Shown here piece after piece: positions 25,877 through 34,445 of a DNA stretch of 64,000 nucleotides. Each line of letters starts with the position of its first letter. Within the stretch, counting starts at the first letter, position 1. Made by a program: the position numbers and the translations under genes. The stretch comes from Streptomyces camponoticapitis (GTDB lineage Bacteria > Actinomycetota > Actinomycetes > Streptomycetales > Streptomycetaceae), in assembly GCF_014646115.1 (NCBI RefSeq), contig NZ_BMMV01000009.1, positions 1 through 64,000 on the forward strand. The letters run 5' to 3'. The notes below the pieces were generated by a model. It was not told the DNA's origin. It did no database searches and saw only the letters and a list, made by a program, of their open reading frames with translations.

Positions 25877-27715
25877 GTGCCAAGACCCCGGAGAAACCTC
25901 CTCCGCACCACACTCACCGCACTCTCCCTCTCGCTCCTCTCGGGGCTCCTGCTGACCGGCACCGGCACCGGACCGTCGGCGGCTGCCGACAACGTCGCCA
26001 CGGCCGCGACGGAGACCATCGCCGCCGCGCCCACCGTCAAGGGCAAGGTGTACGCCGGATACCAGGGCTGGTTCGCCGCCCCCGGCGACGGCTCGCCGGT
26101 CGACAACTGGGTCCACTGGGCGGCGGGAAGGCCCCCGTCCCCCGGTGACCAGACCTTCGAGATGTATCCCGAGATGACCGGCTATCCGGCCTCCGCCCAG
26201 TTCCGGACCGGGTACGCCGCGCTCGGCAACGGCAGCCCGTCCACCCTCTTCTCCTCGCACCAGACCACCGTCGTGGACAAGCACTTCCAGTGGATGCAGC
26301 AGTACGGCATCGACGGCGCCGCGCTCCAGCGCTTCGGCAGCGACATCGCCAACCCCACCGCGCCGCGCGCGCTCTGGCGCGACCAGGTCACCACCAAGGC
26401 GCGGGACGCCGCACAGAAGTACGGCCGCGGCTTCTACGTCGAGTACGACGTCAGCGGTCTCAACGACGCCAATGTGGAACAGGTCCTCAAGGACGACTGG
26501 ACCAAGCAGATCATCGGCACGCTGAAGCTCACCGACTCTCCCGCGTACGCACGCGAGGGCGGCAAGCCCGTCGTAGAGATCTGGGGACTCGGCTTCACCG
26601 ACCGGCCCGGCACCGCCGAGACGGCCGTACGTGTCGTCAACTGGTTCAAGAGCCAGGGGCTTTACGTGATCGGCGGCGTCCCGCGCGGCTGGCGCGACGA
26701 CTCAGCGGCCAAGCCCGGCTTCGGCCCCGTCTACAAGGCGTTCAACATGATCTCGCCGTGGATGGTCGGCTCCACCGGCGACACCGCGCCGCAGCTCGCG
26801 GCCGACCTCGCCGCCACGCGCGCCAACGGCCAGGACTATCTGCCGGTGATCTATCCGGGCTTCTCCTGGGCCAACTGGAACGGCGGAGCCCGTAACCAGA
26901 TCCCGCGCAGGGCTGGCGACTTCATGTGGACGCAGGCCGCCAACGTGCGCAAGGCGGGGATCCCACAGGCGTTCATCGCCATGTTCGACGAGTACGACGA
27001 GGCCACGAACATCGCGCCGTCGGCGACCGACTCCTCGATGATCCCGACCGACCAGTACTTCCAGACGACCAGCGCCGACGGCAAGTTCACCTCGTCGGAC
27101 TTCTATCTGCGGCTGGCCGGCAAGGCGACGCGAATGATCACCAACCAGGATCCGCTCAGCAACACGGTGCCCATCCCGCTCTCGACCGGTCCGGTCTTCT
27201 TCCGTACGAGCGTGGAACAGGAGACCGACGCGCGGCTGACATGGACCAACTCCCCCGGTCCCGGCGGCACGCTGAACGTCACAGGTCCGACACTCGGCAC
27301 CGTGACGGGCGCCGACCACCAGCTCGGCCGGTCGGCGATCCGCGCGCAGGGCAGCACCCCCGCCGCGGGGCACAGCTACGCGTACATGCAGGCGTTCGAG
27401 GTCAGCATCCCGATCACGGCCGCGACCAAGCTGAGTTACGGCTTCCTGCCGAAGGACGCGGGCGGGCGCAACGTCTCCGTCGATCTGGTGCTGAGCGACG
27501 GCACCACGCTCAGGGACAGCGCGGCGACGTCCACGACCGGCCAGGACATGCACCCCGGCACGGCGAAGGGGACCGTGGGCAGCTGGAGCCGGATCCAGAG
27601 CAACATCGGAACATGGCTCAACGGAAGAACGATCACCAAGATCCTCGTCGGCTACGACCGTTCGGCGACCGGCGGATATCAGGCGTTCATCGACAACATC
27701 GAGATCGCCAACTAG
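25877..27715 (+). CDS. Secreted glycoside hydrolase family 71/99-like protein
   Basis: A 612-residue exported enzyme. Residues 1 to about 38 are a signal peptide (RRNLLRT, hydrophobic core, SAAADN). The catalytic domain (about 50-420) begins VKGKVYAGYQGWFAAPGDG and includes YGIDGAALQRFGSD and FMWTQAANVRKAG, the pattern of GH71/99-like barrels. The C-terminal 170 residues look like a beta-sandwich ending in GGYQAFIDNIEIAN, probably carbohydrate binding. The substrate may be an alpha-mannan or alpha-glucan. An upstream LacI-type operator suggests induction by sugar. The GTG has only a weak ribosome site. Confidence 0.88.
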   Translation: MPRPRRNLLRTTLTALSLSLLSGLLLTGTGTGPSAAADNVATAATETIAAAPTVKGKVYAGYQGWFAAPGDGSPVDNWVHWAAGRPPSPGDQTFEMYPEMTGYPASAQFRTGYAALGNGSPSTLFSSHQTTVVDKHFQWMQQYGIDGAALQRFGSDIANPTAPRALWRDQVTTKARDAAQKYGRGFYVEYDVSGLNDANVEQVLKDDWTKQIIGTLKLTDSPAYAREGGKPVVEIWGLGFTDRPGTAETAVRVVNWFKSQGLYVIGGVPRGWRDDSAAKPGFGPVYKAFNMISPWMVGSTGDTAPQLAADLAATRANGQDYLPVIYPGFSWANWNGGARNQIPRRAGDFMWTQAANVRKAGIPQAFIAMFDEYDEATNIAPSATDSSMIPTDQYFQTTSADGKFTSSDFYLRLAGKATRMITNQDPLSNTVPIPLSTGPVFFRTSVEQETDARLTWTNSPGPGGTLNVTGPTLGTVTGADHQLGRSAIRAQGSTPAAGHSYAYMQAFEVSIPITAATKLSYGFLPKDAGGRNVSVDLVLSDGTTLRDSAATSTTGQDMHPGTAKGTVGSWSRIQSNIGTWLNGRTITKILVGYDRSATGGYQAFIDNIEIAN

Positions 27716-27768
27716 GGCCTGTCGCGACGGACCCCAGGGTCTGTCCGGCCGGCGGACGGACGTGAACG

Positions 27769-27807
27769 CCGAGCGCCGGACGGGCAGATGGCCCGTCCGG
27801 CGCTCGG
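27769..27807. terminator. Bidirectional terminator between convergent genes
   Basis: Perfect 17-base arms at 27769-27785 and 27791-27807 around a five-base loop. It serves the glycosidase gene on the plus strand and the helical-protein gene on the minus strand. Confidence 0.88.
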
Positions 27808-27822
27808 TCTCGTCCTCGGTAC

Positions 27823-28590
27823 TCAGATCCGGAGCAGCCGCTCCGTGACTTCGCGGTAGCTGCGCAGCGCGAGGCGCAGGTCCTCCGTGTCGGCGGCCGC
27901 CTTACCGCGTCCGTCGCCGTTCCCGTCCCAGCTGTCGCGCAGGGTGCGGGGCCGTTCGGCCAGGGCCGCGGTGAGACGCTCGACCGCCTCCTCCAGTACA
28001 CCCGCCGCTTCCTCGACCGAGTGCCTGGGCCCGTCGATGAAGGTGGTCAGCGCTTCCTGGAGGCGCAGGTTCAGCTTGTCGCACTGGTCCTGGGGGATCA
28101 GCCGGGGTGTCTGCGCGGGGGTGGCCTCCGGCGTCCGACCGGGCGCGGTCTCCCGGGCAGGTGCGGTCTCCCGGGCCGGTGCGGACTTCGCGGACGTCGG
28201 CGCGGTCTCCCGGGCCGGTGCGGACTTCGCCGCGGACGTCGCCGCGCTCTTGGGCGCCGTGCCCGGCGGGGACACCGGGTGCACCGGATCCTGGACCGGG
28301 CCCGCCAGCGGGTCCTTCTCCGCGCCGTGCGCGGTCCGGGGCGGCGTCGCGGGCGGGGCCGCCGGCGTCATCGGCGGGGCCGGCGGCGTCTTGGGCGGGA
28401 CCGTAGGCCGTGCGGGCCGGTCCGTCGCCGCTCCACCAGCACCGGTGGCGGCGACGCTCTCCGACTCGGACAGCGGCACGACGGGTGTCGCGGGCCTGCT
28501 CCCGCGCTCACTCCTGAGCGCCCGCTCCCCCTTGTCGTCCGGTCCCTGCTGCTCGCGCTTCTGCTCGGTGTCATACGGGTCGTACGTCAT
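27823..28590 (-). CDS. Pro/Ala-rich protein with C-terminal helical domain
   Basis: A 255-residue protein with no recognised name. Residues about 30-165 are low complexity with Pro/Ala/Thr and repeats (SAPARETAP occurs twice, ARETAP three times). The C-terminal 90 residues are helical: LNLRLQEALTTFIDGPRHSV, then EEAAGVLEEAVERLTAAL. The helical part resembles the C-terminal part of its upstream neighbour, which has LQERFVDSPRQAV. The ATG shares a base with the neighbour's TAA stop, so they are coupled. No membrane segment or signal is seen. Confidence 0.78.
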   Translation of the reverse strand: MTYDPYDTEQKREQQGPDDKGERALRSERGSRPATPVVPLSESESVAATGAGGAATDRPARPTVPPKTPPAPPMTPAAPPATPPRTAHGAEKDPLAGPVQDPVHPVSPPGTAPKSAATSAAKSAPARETAPTSAKSAPARETAPARETAPGRTPEATPAQTPRLIPQDQCDKLNLRLQEALTTFIDGPRHSVEEAAGVLEEAVERLTAALAERPRTLRDSWDGNGDGRGKAAADTEDLRLALRSYREVTERLLRI

Positions 28591-29201
28591 TACACGTCAC
28601 TTCCTTGCCTCAGTGCCGGATTCCGGCCGGGGATGGCGCGACGCTCGCGCGCGGTGTCCTCCTTGGAATCGAGGACCAGCCGCTCGAAGAGCTGCCGCGC
28701 CTCGACCATCGCCTCGCGCAGTTCCTCGGTACTCGCGTCCCGGCCCTCCTCCGATGCCGCGTGGTGCACCCTGCGATAGCCGTCCACCTGGTGCGCGTGG
28801 TGCACGGAGAGGGCGTCGAGGTGGTCCGAGCGCTGTCCGACGTCCGGGAATCCCCGGTCGGTGGCCAGCCTGGAAATCAGCTTCTCGGCCTCGGTGACGG
28901 CCTGTCGCGGCGAGTCGACGAACCGCTCCTGGAGGCCGGCCCAGTGGGCGACGTACTGGTCGCGCGCTTCGGCGGGCAGGGGGCGCGGACGGAAGTCGCC
29001 GTGGCGCTTGACCCGCTCGGTCAGCTCGTTCTCGGCGGCTTTCACATCACCGTTGTGACGATTGACGGTGCGATCGTATTCGGGGCCGAACCGCCGCTTC
29101 AGTCCGGCGCGTCCACCACCCCTCCCGGTCGCGTACAGAACGGCGCCGACAGCGACGGCGATCACCACGATCACAGCGACGACGATCAGGACAGTGGACA
29201 T
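28590..29201 (-). CDS. Membrane-anchored helical protein
   Basis: A 203-residue protein with one N-terminal membrane helix (STVLIVVAVIVVIAVAVGAVL) followed by a charged helical body. GLKRRFGPEYDRTV near residue 33 and LQERFVDSPRQAVTEAEKLI near 91 are seen in small Streptomyces membrane proteins of unknown function. ATG 29201 has AGGAAGG in front; upstream in-frame codons lack support. It forms a two-gene unit with the Pro/Ala-rich protein, which shares its helical motif. Confidence 0.82.
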   Translation of the reverse strand: MSTVLIVVAVIVVIAVAVGAVLYATGRGGGRAGLKRRFGPEYDRTVNRHNGDVKAAENELTERVKRHGDFRPRPLPAEARDQYVAHWAGLQERFVDSPRQAVTEAEKLISRLATDRGFPDVGQRSDHLDALSVHHAHQVDGYRRVHHAASEEGRDASTEELREAMVEARQLFERLVLDSKEDTARERRAIPGRNPALRQGSDV

Positions 29202-29388
29202 GGTTGCCTTCCTGGATTCGACTCGTATCCGGCGAACGGGCTCCTCAGGAAGTCGGGTTGCCCGGAATCGGGCCGCCAAACAGCACGGCGCGGCGCACCA
29301 CCGCGACACCCGCGCGGAACCACCCCGCGAGATGAGGGCGGCGGTCCCGGAGACGGGAGCGAAAACGACGAGGACAGTGACCTGCCGC

Positions 29389-31437
29389 TCAGACCGAGTG
29401 ATCGCCGCGCGGCTCCGGGCTCTTGGGCCGTTCGGACTTCGATCCGCACAACTCGTCGCTCAACTCCCGTACCAGCTGCACCAGATCGGTCGGCCGGTCC
29501 GGCCCCCACCAGTCACCCAGCATCTTCGCCAGCGACTCCTCCCGGGACTTCGCCAGCACCTCCGCCACCTCCGCGCCGTGCTCGGTGAGGACCAGCCCCA
29601 GGCCGTCGCGGCGGGCCAGTCCGCGCTCCTCGATCTGCCGGGACGCGTCGTTGATGACCGTCAGCGGTACGGGCGCGGCCTCGGCAAGGCGCGCCGGTTC
29701 GACCACCCCGTGGCGCCGGATGCGCAGCACCATCCAGCTGGCCGCCGGGAGCAGGTCGTAACCCGCCCGTTCGGTGATCTCCTCGTAGATCCGCCGGCGC
29801 CCGTCGCGGCTGCCGAGCACCGACAGCGCGCGGGCGACCTCCTCGTGGGAGGAGCGTTCGACCGGGTTGCTGGCTAGGGTCTCGGTGGCCTCGGGGGCGG
29901 TCACCGAGCCGCGCAGCTTGTCCTCCTTGAGGAACCAGGACACGACGAAGGCCAGGAGGACGACGGGCACGGCGAAGAGGAAGACGTCGGTGATGGACGT
30001 CGAGTACGAGTCGAGCACCCCGGAGCGGAGCGCGGGCGGCAGAGTGCCCACGGCGCGCGGGTCGGCGGCGAGTTCCGACGGGCTGACGCCGGGCGGGAGC
30101 GGCTGTCCGGCGAGGGCGTCGGTGAGCTTGTTCCTCAGCAGGTTGGTGAAGATCGTGCCGAAGATGGCGACGCCGAAGGACGCGCCGATGGAGCGGAAGA
30201 AGGTCGCGCCGGAAGTGGCGACGCCCAGGTCCTCGTAACCGACGGAGTTCTGCACGACCAGTACGAGCACCTGCATGACGAGGCCCAGACCCGCGCCGAA
30301 GACGAAGAAGTACGCGCTCATCTCCCAGGCGCCGCTGTTCACTTCGAGCTGGTGGAGCAGGAGCAGTCCGACCGCGGTGACACCCGTGCCGGCGATCGGG
30401 AAGACCCTCCAGCGGCCGGTGCGGCTGACGATCTGGCCGGACACCGTGGAGGTGATCAGCAGTCCGAACACCAGCGGCAGCATGTGCACACCGGACAGGG
30501 TGGGGGACACGCCCTGCACGACCTGGAGGAACGTCGGCAGATAGGTCAGTGCGCCGAACATGGCGAAGCCGACGATGAAGCTGATGACGGAGACGAGCGA
30601 GAAGGTCCTGATGGTGAAGAGCCGGAGGGGCAGTACGGGCTCCTCGGCCCGCCGCTCGGCCCGGATGAAGAAGACCAGCAGGATCACGGCGAGGGCCGCG
30701 AGGCCGATGGTCTGGCCCGAGCCCCAGGCCCAGGTGGTGCCGCCGAGCGAGGCGACGAGGACCAGGCAAGTGGCGACGGAGGCGATGAGGAAGGTGCCGA
30801 GGTAGTCGATGGTGTGCTTGGTGGAGCGCACCGGGATGTGCAGGACGGTGGCGATGACGGCCAGCGCGACGACGCCGATCGGCAGGTTGATGTAGAAGAC
30901 CCAGCGCCAGCTCAGGTGCTGGGTGAACACCCCGCCGAGCAGCGGACCGAGGACACTCGTCGCGCCGAAGACGCCGCCGAACAGGCCCTGGTACTTCCCT
31001 CGCTCACGCGGCGAGACGATGTCGCCGACGATCGCCATGGACAGCACGATGAGCCCGCCGCCGCCGAGGCCCTGGAGGGCACGGAAGATGATGAGCTGAA
31101 GCAGGTTCTGGGAGACGCCGCAGAGGGCCGAGCCGATGAGGAAGATGACGATCGCGGTCTGGTAGAGCTTCTTGCGGCCGTACTGGTCGCCGAGTTTCCC
31201 CCACAGGGGGGTGGCGGCGGTCGAGGCGAGCAGGTAGGCGGTGACGACCCAGGAGAGATGGTCGAGGCCGCCGAGGTCGCTGGCGATGGTGGGCAGCGCG
31301 GTGGAGACGATGGTCTGGTCGAGTGCGGCGAGCAGCAGACCGAGCAGCAGGGCACTGATGGACACGAGGATCGTGCGCCGGCTCTGGCCCTCACCGGGTT
31401 GGGGAGTCGTCGGCTGCGGGCTCGCTTCCTGGGCCAT
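29389..31437 (-). CDS. MFS exporter (DHA2) with C-terminal MarR-like winged-helix domain
   Basis: A 682-residue protein. The first 510 or so residues form a 14-helix EmrB/QacA-type pump: LDQTIVSTALPTIASDLGG, WGKLGDQYGRKKLYQ, and LGGVFTQHLSWRWVFYINLP. The last 160 residues are soluble and look like a MarR-type winged helix: ELITERAGYDL-like helices, PLTVINDASRQIEERGLARR and LVLTEHG. GAGGAG six bases before ATG 31437 fixes the start. The fusion could let the pump sense substrate or interact with DNA or another protein at the membrane; this is inference. Confidence 0.88.
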   Translation of the reverse strand: MAQEASPQPTTPQPGEGQSRRTILVSISALLLGLLLAALDQTIVSTALPTIASDLGGLDHLSWVVTAYLLASTAATPLWGKLGDQYGRKKLYQTAIVIFLIGSALCGVSQNLLQLIIFRALQGLGGGGLIVLSMAIVGDIVSPRERGKYQGLFGGVFGATSVLGPLLGGVFTQHLSWRWVFYINLPIGVVALAVIATVLHIPVRSTKHTIDYLGTFLIASVATCLVLVASLGGTTWAWGSGQTIGLAALAVILLVFFIRAERRAEEPVLPLRLFTIRTFSLVSVISFIVGFAMFGALTYLPTFLQVVQGVSPTLSGVHMLPLVFGLLITSTVSGQIVSRTGRWRVFPIAGTGVTAVGLLLLHQLEVNSGAWEMSAYFFVFGAGLGLVMQVLVLVVQNSVGYEDLGVATSGATFFRSIGASFGVAIFGTIFTNLLRNKLTDALAGQPLPPGVSPSELAADPRAVGTLPPALRSGVLDSYSTSITDVFLFAVPVVLLAFVVSWFLKEDKLRGSVTAPEATETLASNPVERSSHEEVARALSVLGSRDGRRRIYEEITERAGYDLLPAASWMVLRIRRHGVVEPARLAEAAPVPLTVINDASRQIEERGLARRDGLGLVLTEHGAEVAEVLAKSREESLAKMLGDWWGPDRPTDLVQLVRELSDELCGSKSERPKSPEPRGDHSV

Positions 31438-31706
31438 CGGCATCTCCTCGGGTCTGCGGCCTGCCCCCATCCTGATTGTTCCGATCATTTATGGCCTGTT
31501 ATGTCGTACCAAAAGCGGTGGGAGGGCGGGTCGGTCGCCGGTCCTTCGCCGATTGCCCGGTGGTCGGCCGCCGGTCGCGCGGCCGTCGCACGGAGGTCGC
31601 ACGGAGGTCGTTCACCTACCGTTCGGCGGCCTGGAGGAGGACTTGACACACGACGGCGCGGGAGCGGGCTGCATAATCGCTGACAGCCCAAGGGAGGGGA
31701 CCCACA

Positions 31707-32678
31707 TTGACCGGAAAGCACTGTCCCGAATGCGGTACGCCGCGGGACGCGTACGGCCGACCGGGCGCAGGCTGCGACTGCTCCGAACGGGCGGCGATAG
31801 CCGCGGCCGAGGACTTCGACCCGCTGCGGATACGGCCGTACGTACCACTGCAGGACCCGGAGGCGGTCGTAGCGTCCATCCCGCCGCCACCGCCGCCGCA
31901 CGCCGGCGACCTCTCGGAGGGCACCGACCCGGCCGAGACGATGCGGCTGGTGCTGCCGGGCCTTCGTACGACGGGGCCGCGTCCGGCGGATGATCCGGAG
32001 CGGAAGGGCGGGCGCAGAACGTTCGCGATGGTCGCGCTGACGGCCGCGGCCGTGGCGGTGATCGGTACGGCGTCGTTCGCCGGGGGCCTCTTCACCGGGG
32101 ACGACGGCGGTGACGAGGCGACGTCCGACCTGAATTCGGGGCTGTCGACGGCGAGCGCGCGACCGGATCCGTCGGAGTCGGAGTCCGCGTCGGCCTCCCC
32201 CTCGAAGTCGGCGTCCGGGTCCGCCTCTGCATCGCCTTCGGCGAGCGCGTCGGAGTCCGCCGCGGGAGGGCAGCCGTCACCGAGCGAGAAGCCCGTGGCG
32301 CCGAGCCGGGCCCCGGCGAATCCGCCGCAGCCGGACGAGACGAGAACGCAGGGTTCGAACGCCGGGGCGGGTCTGCGGCGCGGGGACAGCGGGCCGGAGG
32401 TGGAGGAGCTCCAGCGCAGGCTGTCGGAGATCTGGCTCTACAACGACGGGTACGACGGCCGGTTCGGCGAACGGGTGGAGTCGGCGGTCCGCATCTACCA
32501 GTCGTACAAGAACATCGAGGGTGATCCGAGCGGGGTGTACGGCGAGAACACGCGGCGCGCGCTGGAGGCGGAGACGAGTGGGCGGGGCCGGGAACAGGGT
32601 GACGGTGACGGTGACGGTGACGGTGACGGTGACGGCGGCGGTCGGCCGGGCCGGGGGGACGGCTGGGGCCGGGACTGA
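31707..32678 (+). CDS. Peptidoglycan-binding protein with zinc-ribbon-like N-terminus
   Basis: A 323-residue single-pass membrane protein. It opens with a four-cysteine motif (HCPECGTPRD then GCDCSE) that could hold zinc in the cytoplasm. A membrane helix lies near residues 105-130, followed by a Ser/Ala-rich linker and a PG_binding_1 domain (LRRGDSGPEVEELQRRLSEI, then RFGERVESAVRIYQ). The tail is an Asp-Gly run. TTG is taken as start because AGGGAGGGGA ends six bases before it and it restores the cysteine motif. It probably monitors or anchors to the cell wall. Confidence 0.82.
   Translation: MTGKHCPECGTPRDAYGRPGAGCDCSERAAIAAAEDFDPLRIRPYVPLQDPEAVVASIPPPPPPHAGDLSEGTDPAETMRLVLPGLRTTGPRPADDPERKGGRRTFAMVALTAAAVAVIGTASFAGGLFTGDDGGDEATSDLNSGLSTASARPDPSESESASASPSKSASGSASASPSASASESAAGGQPSPSEKPVAPSRAPANPPQPDETRTQGSNAGAGLRRGDSGPEVEELQRRLSEIWLYNDGYDGRFGERVESAVRIYQSYKNIEGDPSGVYGENTRRALEAETSGRGREQGDGDGDGDGDGDGGGRPGRGDGWGRD
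32601..32636 (+). repeat. Hexanucleotide tandem repeat (GACGGT)n
   Basis: Five perfect copies of GACGGT and a sixth ending in C encode the Asp-Gly run in the tail of the peptidoglycan-binding protein. Gain or loss of a unit would keep the frame and change only tail length. Confidence 0.9.
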
Positions 32679-32826
32679 CGGACCGGCTGGGCGGGGCCGG
32701 GGTGGCGTGATCCCGCACCCACTTTGTATAGTCGTTGAACAAAGCGGTTCCCGTCCGTTTCCCTGACCGGCGGGCGGGAGCCGCTCTTGCCTGCGCTTCC
32801 CCGCTCCCCCTGCCTGGAGTCCGCCG

Positions 32827-33507
32827 ATGCCGGCCAACGTCCCGACCACGACGACATCCGTCCTGACCGCCCGCGCGCTGCTGCTGGACATGGACGGGAC
32901 CCTCGTCAACTCCGACGCCGTCGTGGAACGCTGCTGGCGCGGCTGGGCGACCGAGCACGGCCTGGACCCGGAGGAGGTCCTGAAGGTCGTTCACGGCCGC
33001 CAGGGCTATCTGACGATGTCGGTACTGCTGCCGGACCGGCCGATGGAACAGAACCACGCGGACAACCGTGAGCTGCTGGCGCAGGAGACGGCGGACCTGG
33101 ACGGGGTGGTCCCGGTCGCGGGCGCGCCCGCGTTCATGGCCGCGATCGCCTCGCTGCCGCACGCGCTGGTGACGTCGGCGGACGAAGCGCTCGCGACGGC
33201 ACGCATGACGGCGTCGGGTCTCCCGATGCCCGCGCTCCGGATCACGGCGGAACACGTCTCCGCGAGCAAGCCCGACCCGGAGGGCTTCCTGAAGGCCGCG
33301 GCGGAACTGGGCGTGTCCCCGGCGGACTGCCTGGCGCTGGAGGACTCCGAGGCGGGCATCGCGGCAGCGCGGGCGGCGGGGATGCGGGTGCTGGGGGTGG
33401 GCCCGCGGGCGGCGTCGCTGTCGCCGACGGCGCATACGGAGGACTTGACGGATGTGAGGGTGACGGGGCGGGGGGACGGCACGATCGAGGTCCGGGTGGG
33501 GGCGTAA
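32827..33507 (+). CDS. HAD-family sugar/glycerol phosphatase
   Basis: A 226-residue haloacid dehalogenase phosphatase. Motif I is LLLDMDGTLVNSD near residue 18 with the nucleophile Asp, motif II is ALVTSADEA, motif III the Lys of SASKPDPEGF, and motif IV LALEDSEAGIAAA. The alpha-helical cap after motif I places it with the Gpp/DOG1 group acting on small sugar phosphates or glycerol 3-phosphate. It is a single-gene unit ended by a hairpin that spans its stop codon. Confidence 0.9.
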   Translation: MPANVPTTTTSVLTARALLLDMDGTLVNSDAVVERCWRGWATEHGLDPEEVLKVVHGRQGYLTMSVLLPDRPMEQNHADNRELLAQETADLDGVVPVAGAPAFMAAIASLPHALVTSADEALATARMTASGLPMPALRITAEHVSASKPDPEGFLKAAAELGVSPADCLALEDSEAGIAAARAAGMRVLGVGPRAASLSPTAHTEDLTDVRVTGRGDGTIEVRVGA

Positions 33508-33520
33508 CTCTCCCCCACCC
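33494..33520 (+). terminator. Terminator overlapping the HAD phosphatase stop codon
   Basis: Perfect nine-base arms GGGTGGGGG (33494-33502) and CCCCCACCC (33512-33520); the TAA stop lies in the loop. A second short hairpin follows at 33536-33553. Confidence 0.7.
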
Positions 33521-34445
33521 CGCCCCTTCCCGAAACCGGGGGAGACCCCCCGGACCCCCGGACCCCCTTGAGGGGCGGGAGGGACGAAGCCCACAGCCGG
33601 GGCCGGGCACCGGTCGCCGCCCACCGGAACGCGCCCCGCGCGGCAGGGCGCCGTCCCCGCAGTGCGCAGCCACGGCGGCCGGCGTGAACCCGGCCCGCGC
33701 CGGCCGCTCGGGGTACCCGCACACCCTTGGCGAAACTGCCCGGACCTCCGGGCACGGGCCCTCGCCCGTCTCGCAGGTACACCGGCGCATCCGTCGGCCC
33801 CGTGCCACCCACACCCGGGCCCGCGCCTCCTGACGCCCCAGTAGCTGAGCACCGAGCACACCGCCCCAGCGGTTCACGGGCCCGCGCCCGTGCGCACCAC
33901 CCGGCCTGGCCGCCTGGTCCCCGCCCCCGGGGGCGCGCCGCGCCGCAGGCGCCGCGCGCCCGGGCCCGCGGCGCCAAGGGCCCCGGCTCCGGCCCCCCGC
34001 TACGGACAGTGCCGCACCCCGCACTCGCCTTCGGCGAAGGGCCCCTCGCGATGCCACACCGGGCGATGCTGCGGACCGCCACCGGCGGCCCCGAGCACGG
34101 GCCGGCGCCCGGCTCCCATGTGTGTAGCGGTGGGCCGTGGGCCGCCTGTACCCCCGGGGCCCGGGCGGCCGAGCCGCGCGGCCCCGGCGTCCGGGTACGG
34201 GCCCGCCGCGCCCCCGTCCGCGACATTTCCCCCCATACGTCAGATCCCGCCCGCCCGCGCGGAGTTGATGCCCACGCGCCCCCGGCAACAGCCGCCCCAC
34301 GCCCCTTGATGTGACGTGCCCATGTCGTCACCCTGTTACCTGGTGCCCACCTCGCAGCAATCCGGCGCCGACAGCATGGCGTTCGGGTCCGACCCCCCAA
34401 AACGAATCCGAGCGGTCAGTTTCCCCCCACAACAAGGGAGTTCGC
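33521..34445. other. Very G+C-rich stretch without a recognisable gene
   Basis: About 0.9 kb between the HAD phosphatase and the secreted HNH nuclease. Open frames exist in several frames on both strands, but their products are compositionally biased (Arg, Gly, Pro, Ala) and show no domain, and no frame has the codon bias of neighbouring genes. Many short G+C inverted repeats are present, for example CGGGCCCGCGCCCG near 33878. The last 60 bases should hold the promoter of the nuclease gene. Confidence 0.55.

Noticed and set aside
31643..31677. TTGACA and CATAAT as a promoter for the peptidoglycan-binding gene
   Set aside because: The two hexamers are 23 bases apart, too far for a vegetative promoter; CATAAT alone may still be a -10 box.
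30352..31683. Long plus-strand open frame across the MFS-winged-helix gene
   Set aside because: The product is almost all Glu, Asp, Gly and Arg, a typical shadow of membrane helices read on the other strand.
32601..32636. Short regular repeats as a CRISPR array
   Set aside because: Units are six bases, contiguous, coding (Asp-Gly), and have no spacers.
33006..34400. Minus-strand ORFs of 350-460 codons over the HAD phosphatase and the following gap
   Set aside because: No domains, strongly biased composition, and the overlap with a well-supported HAD gene excludes them.
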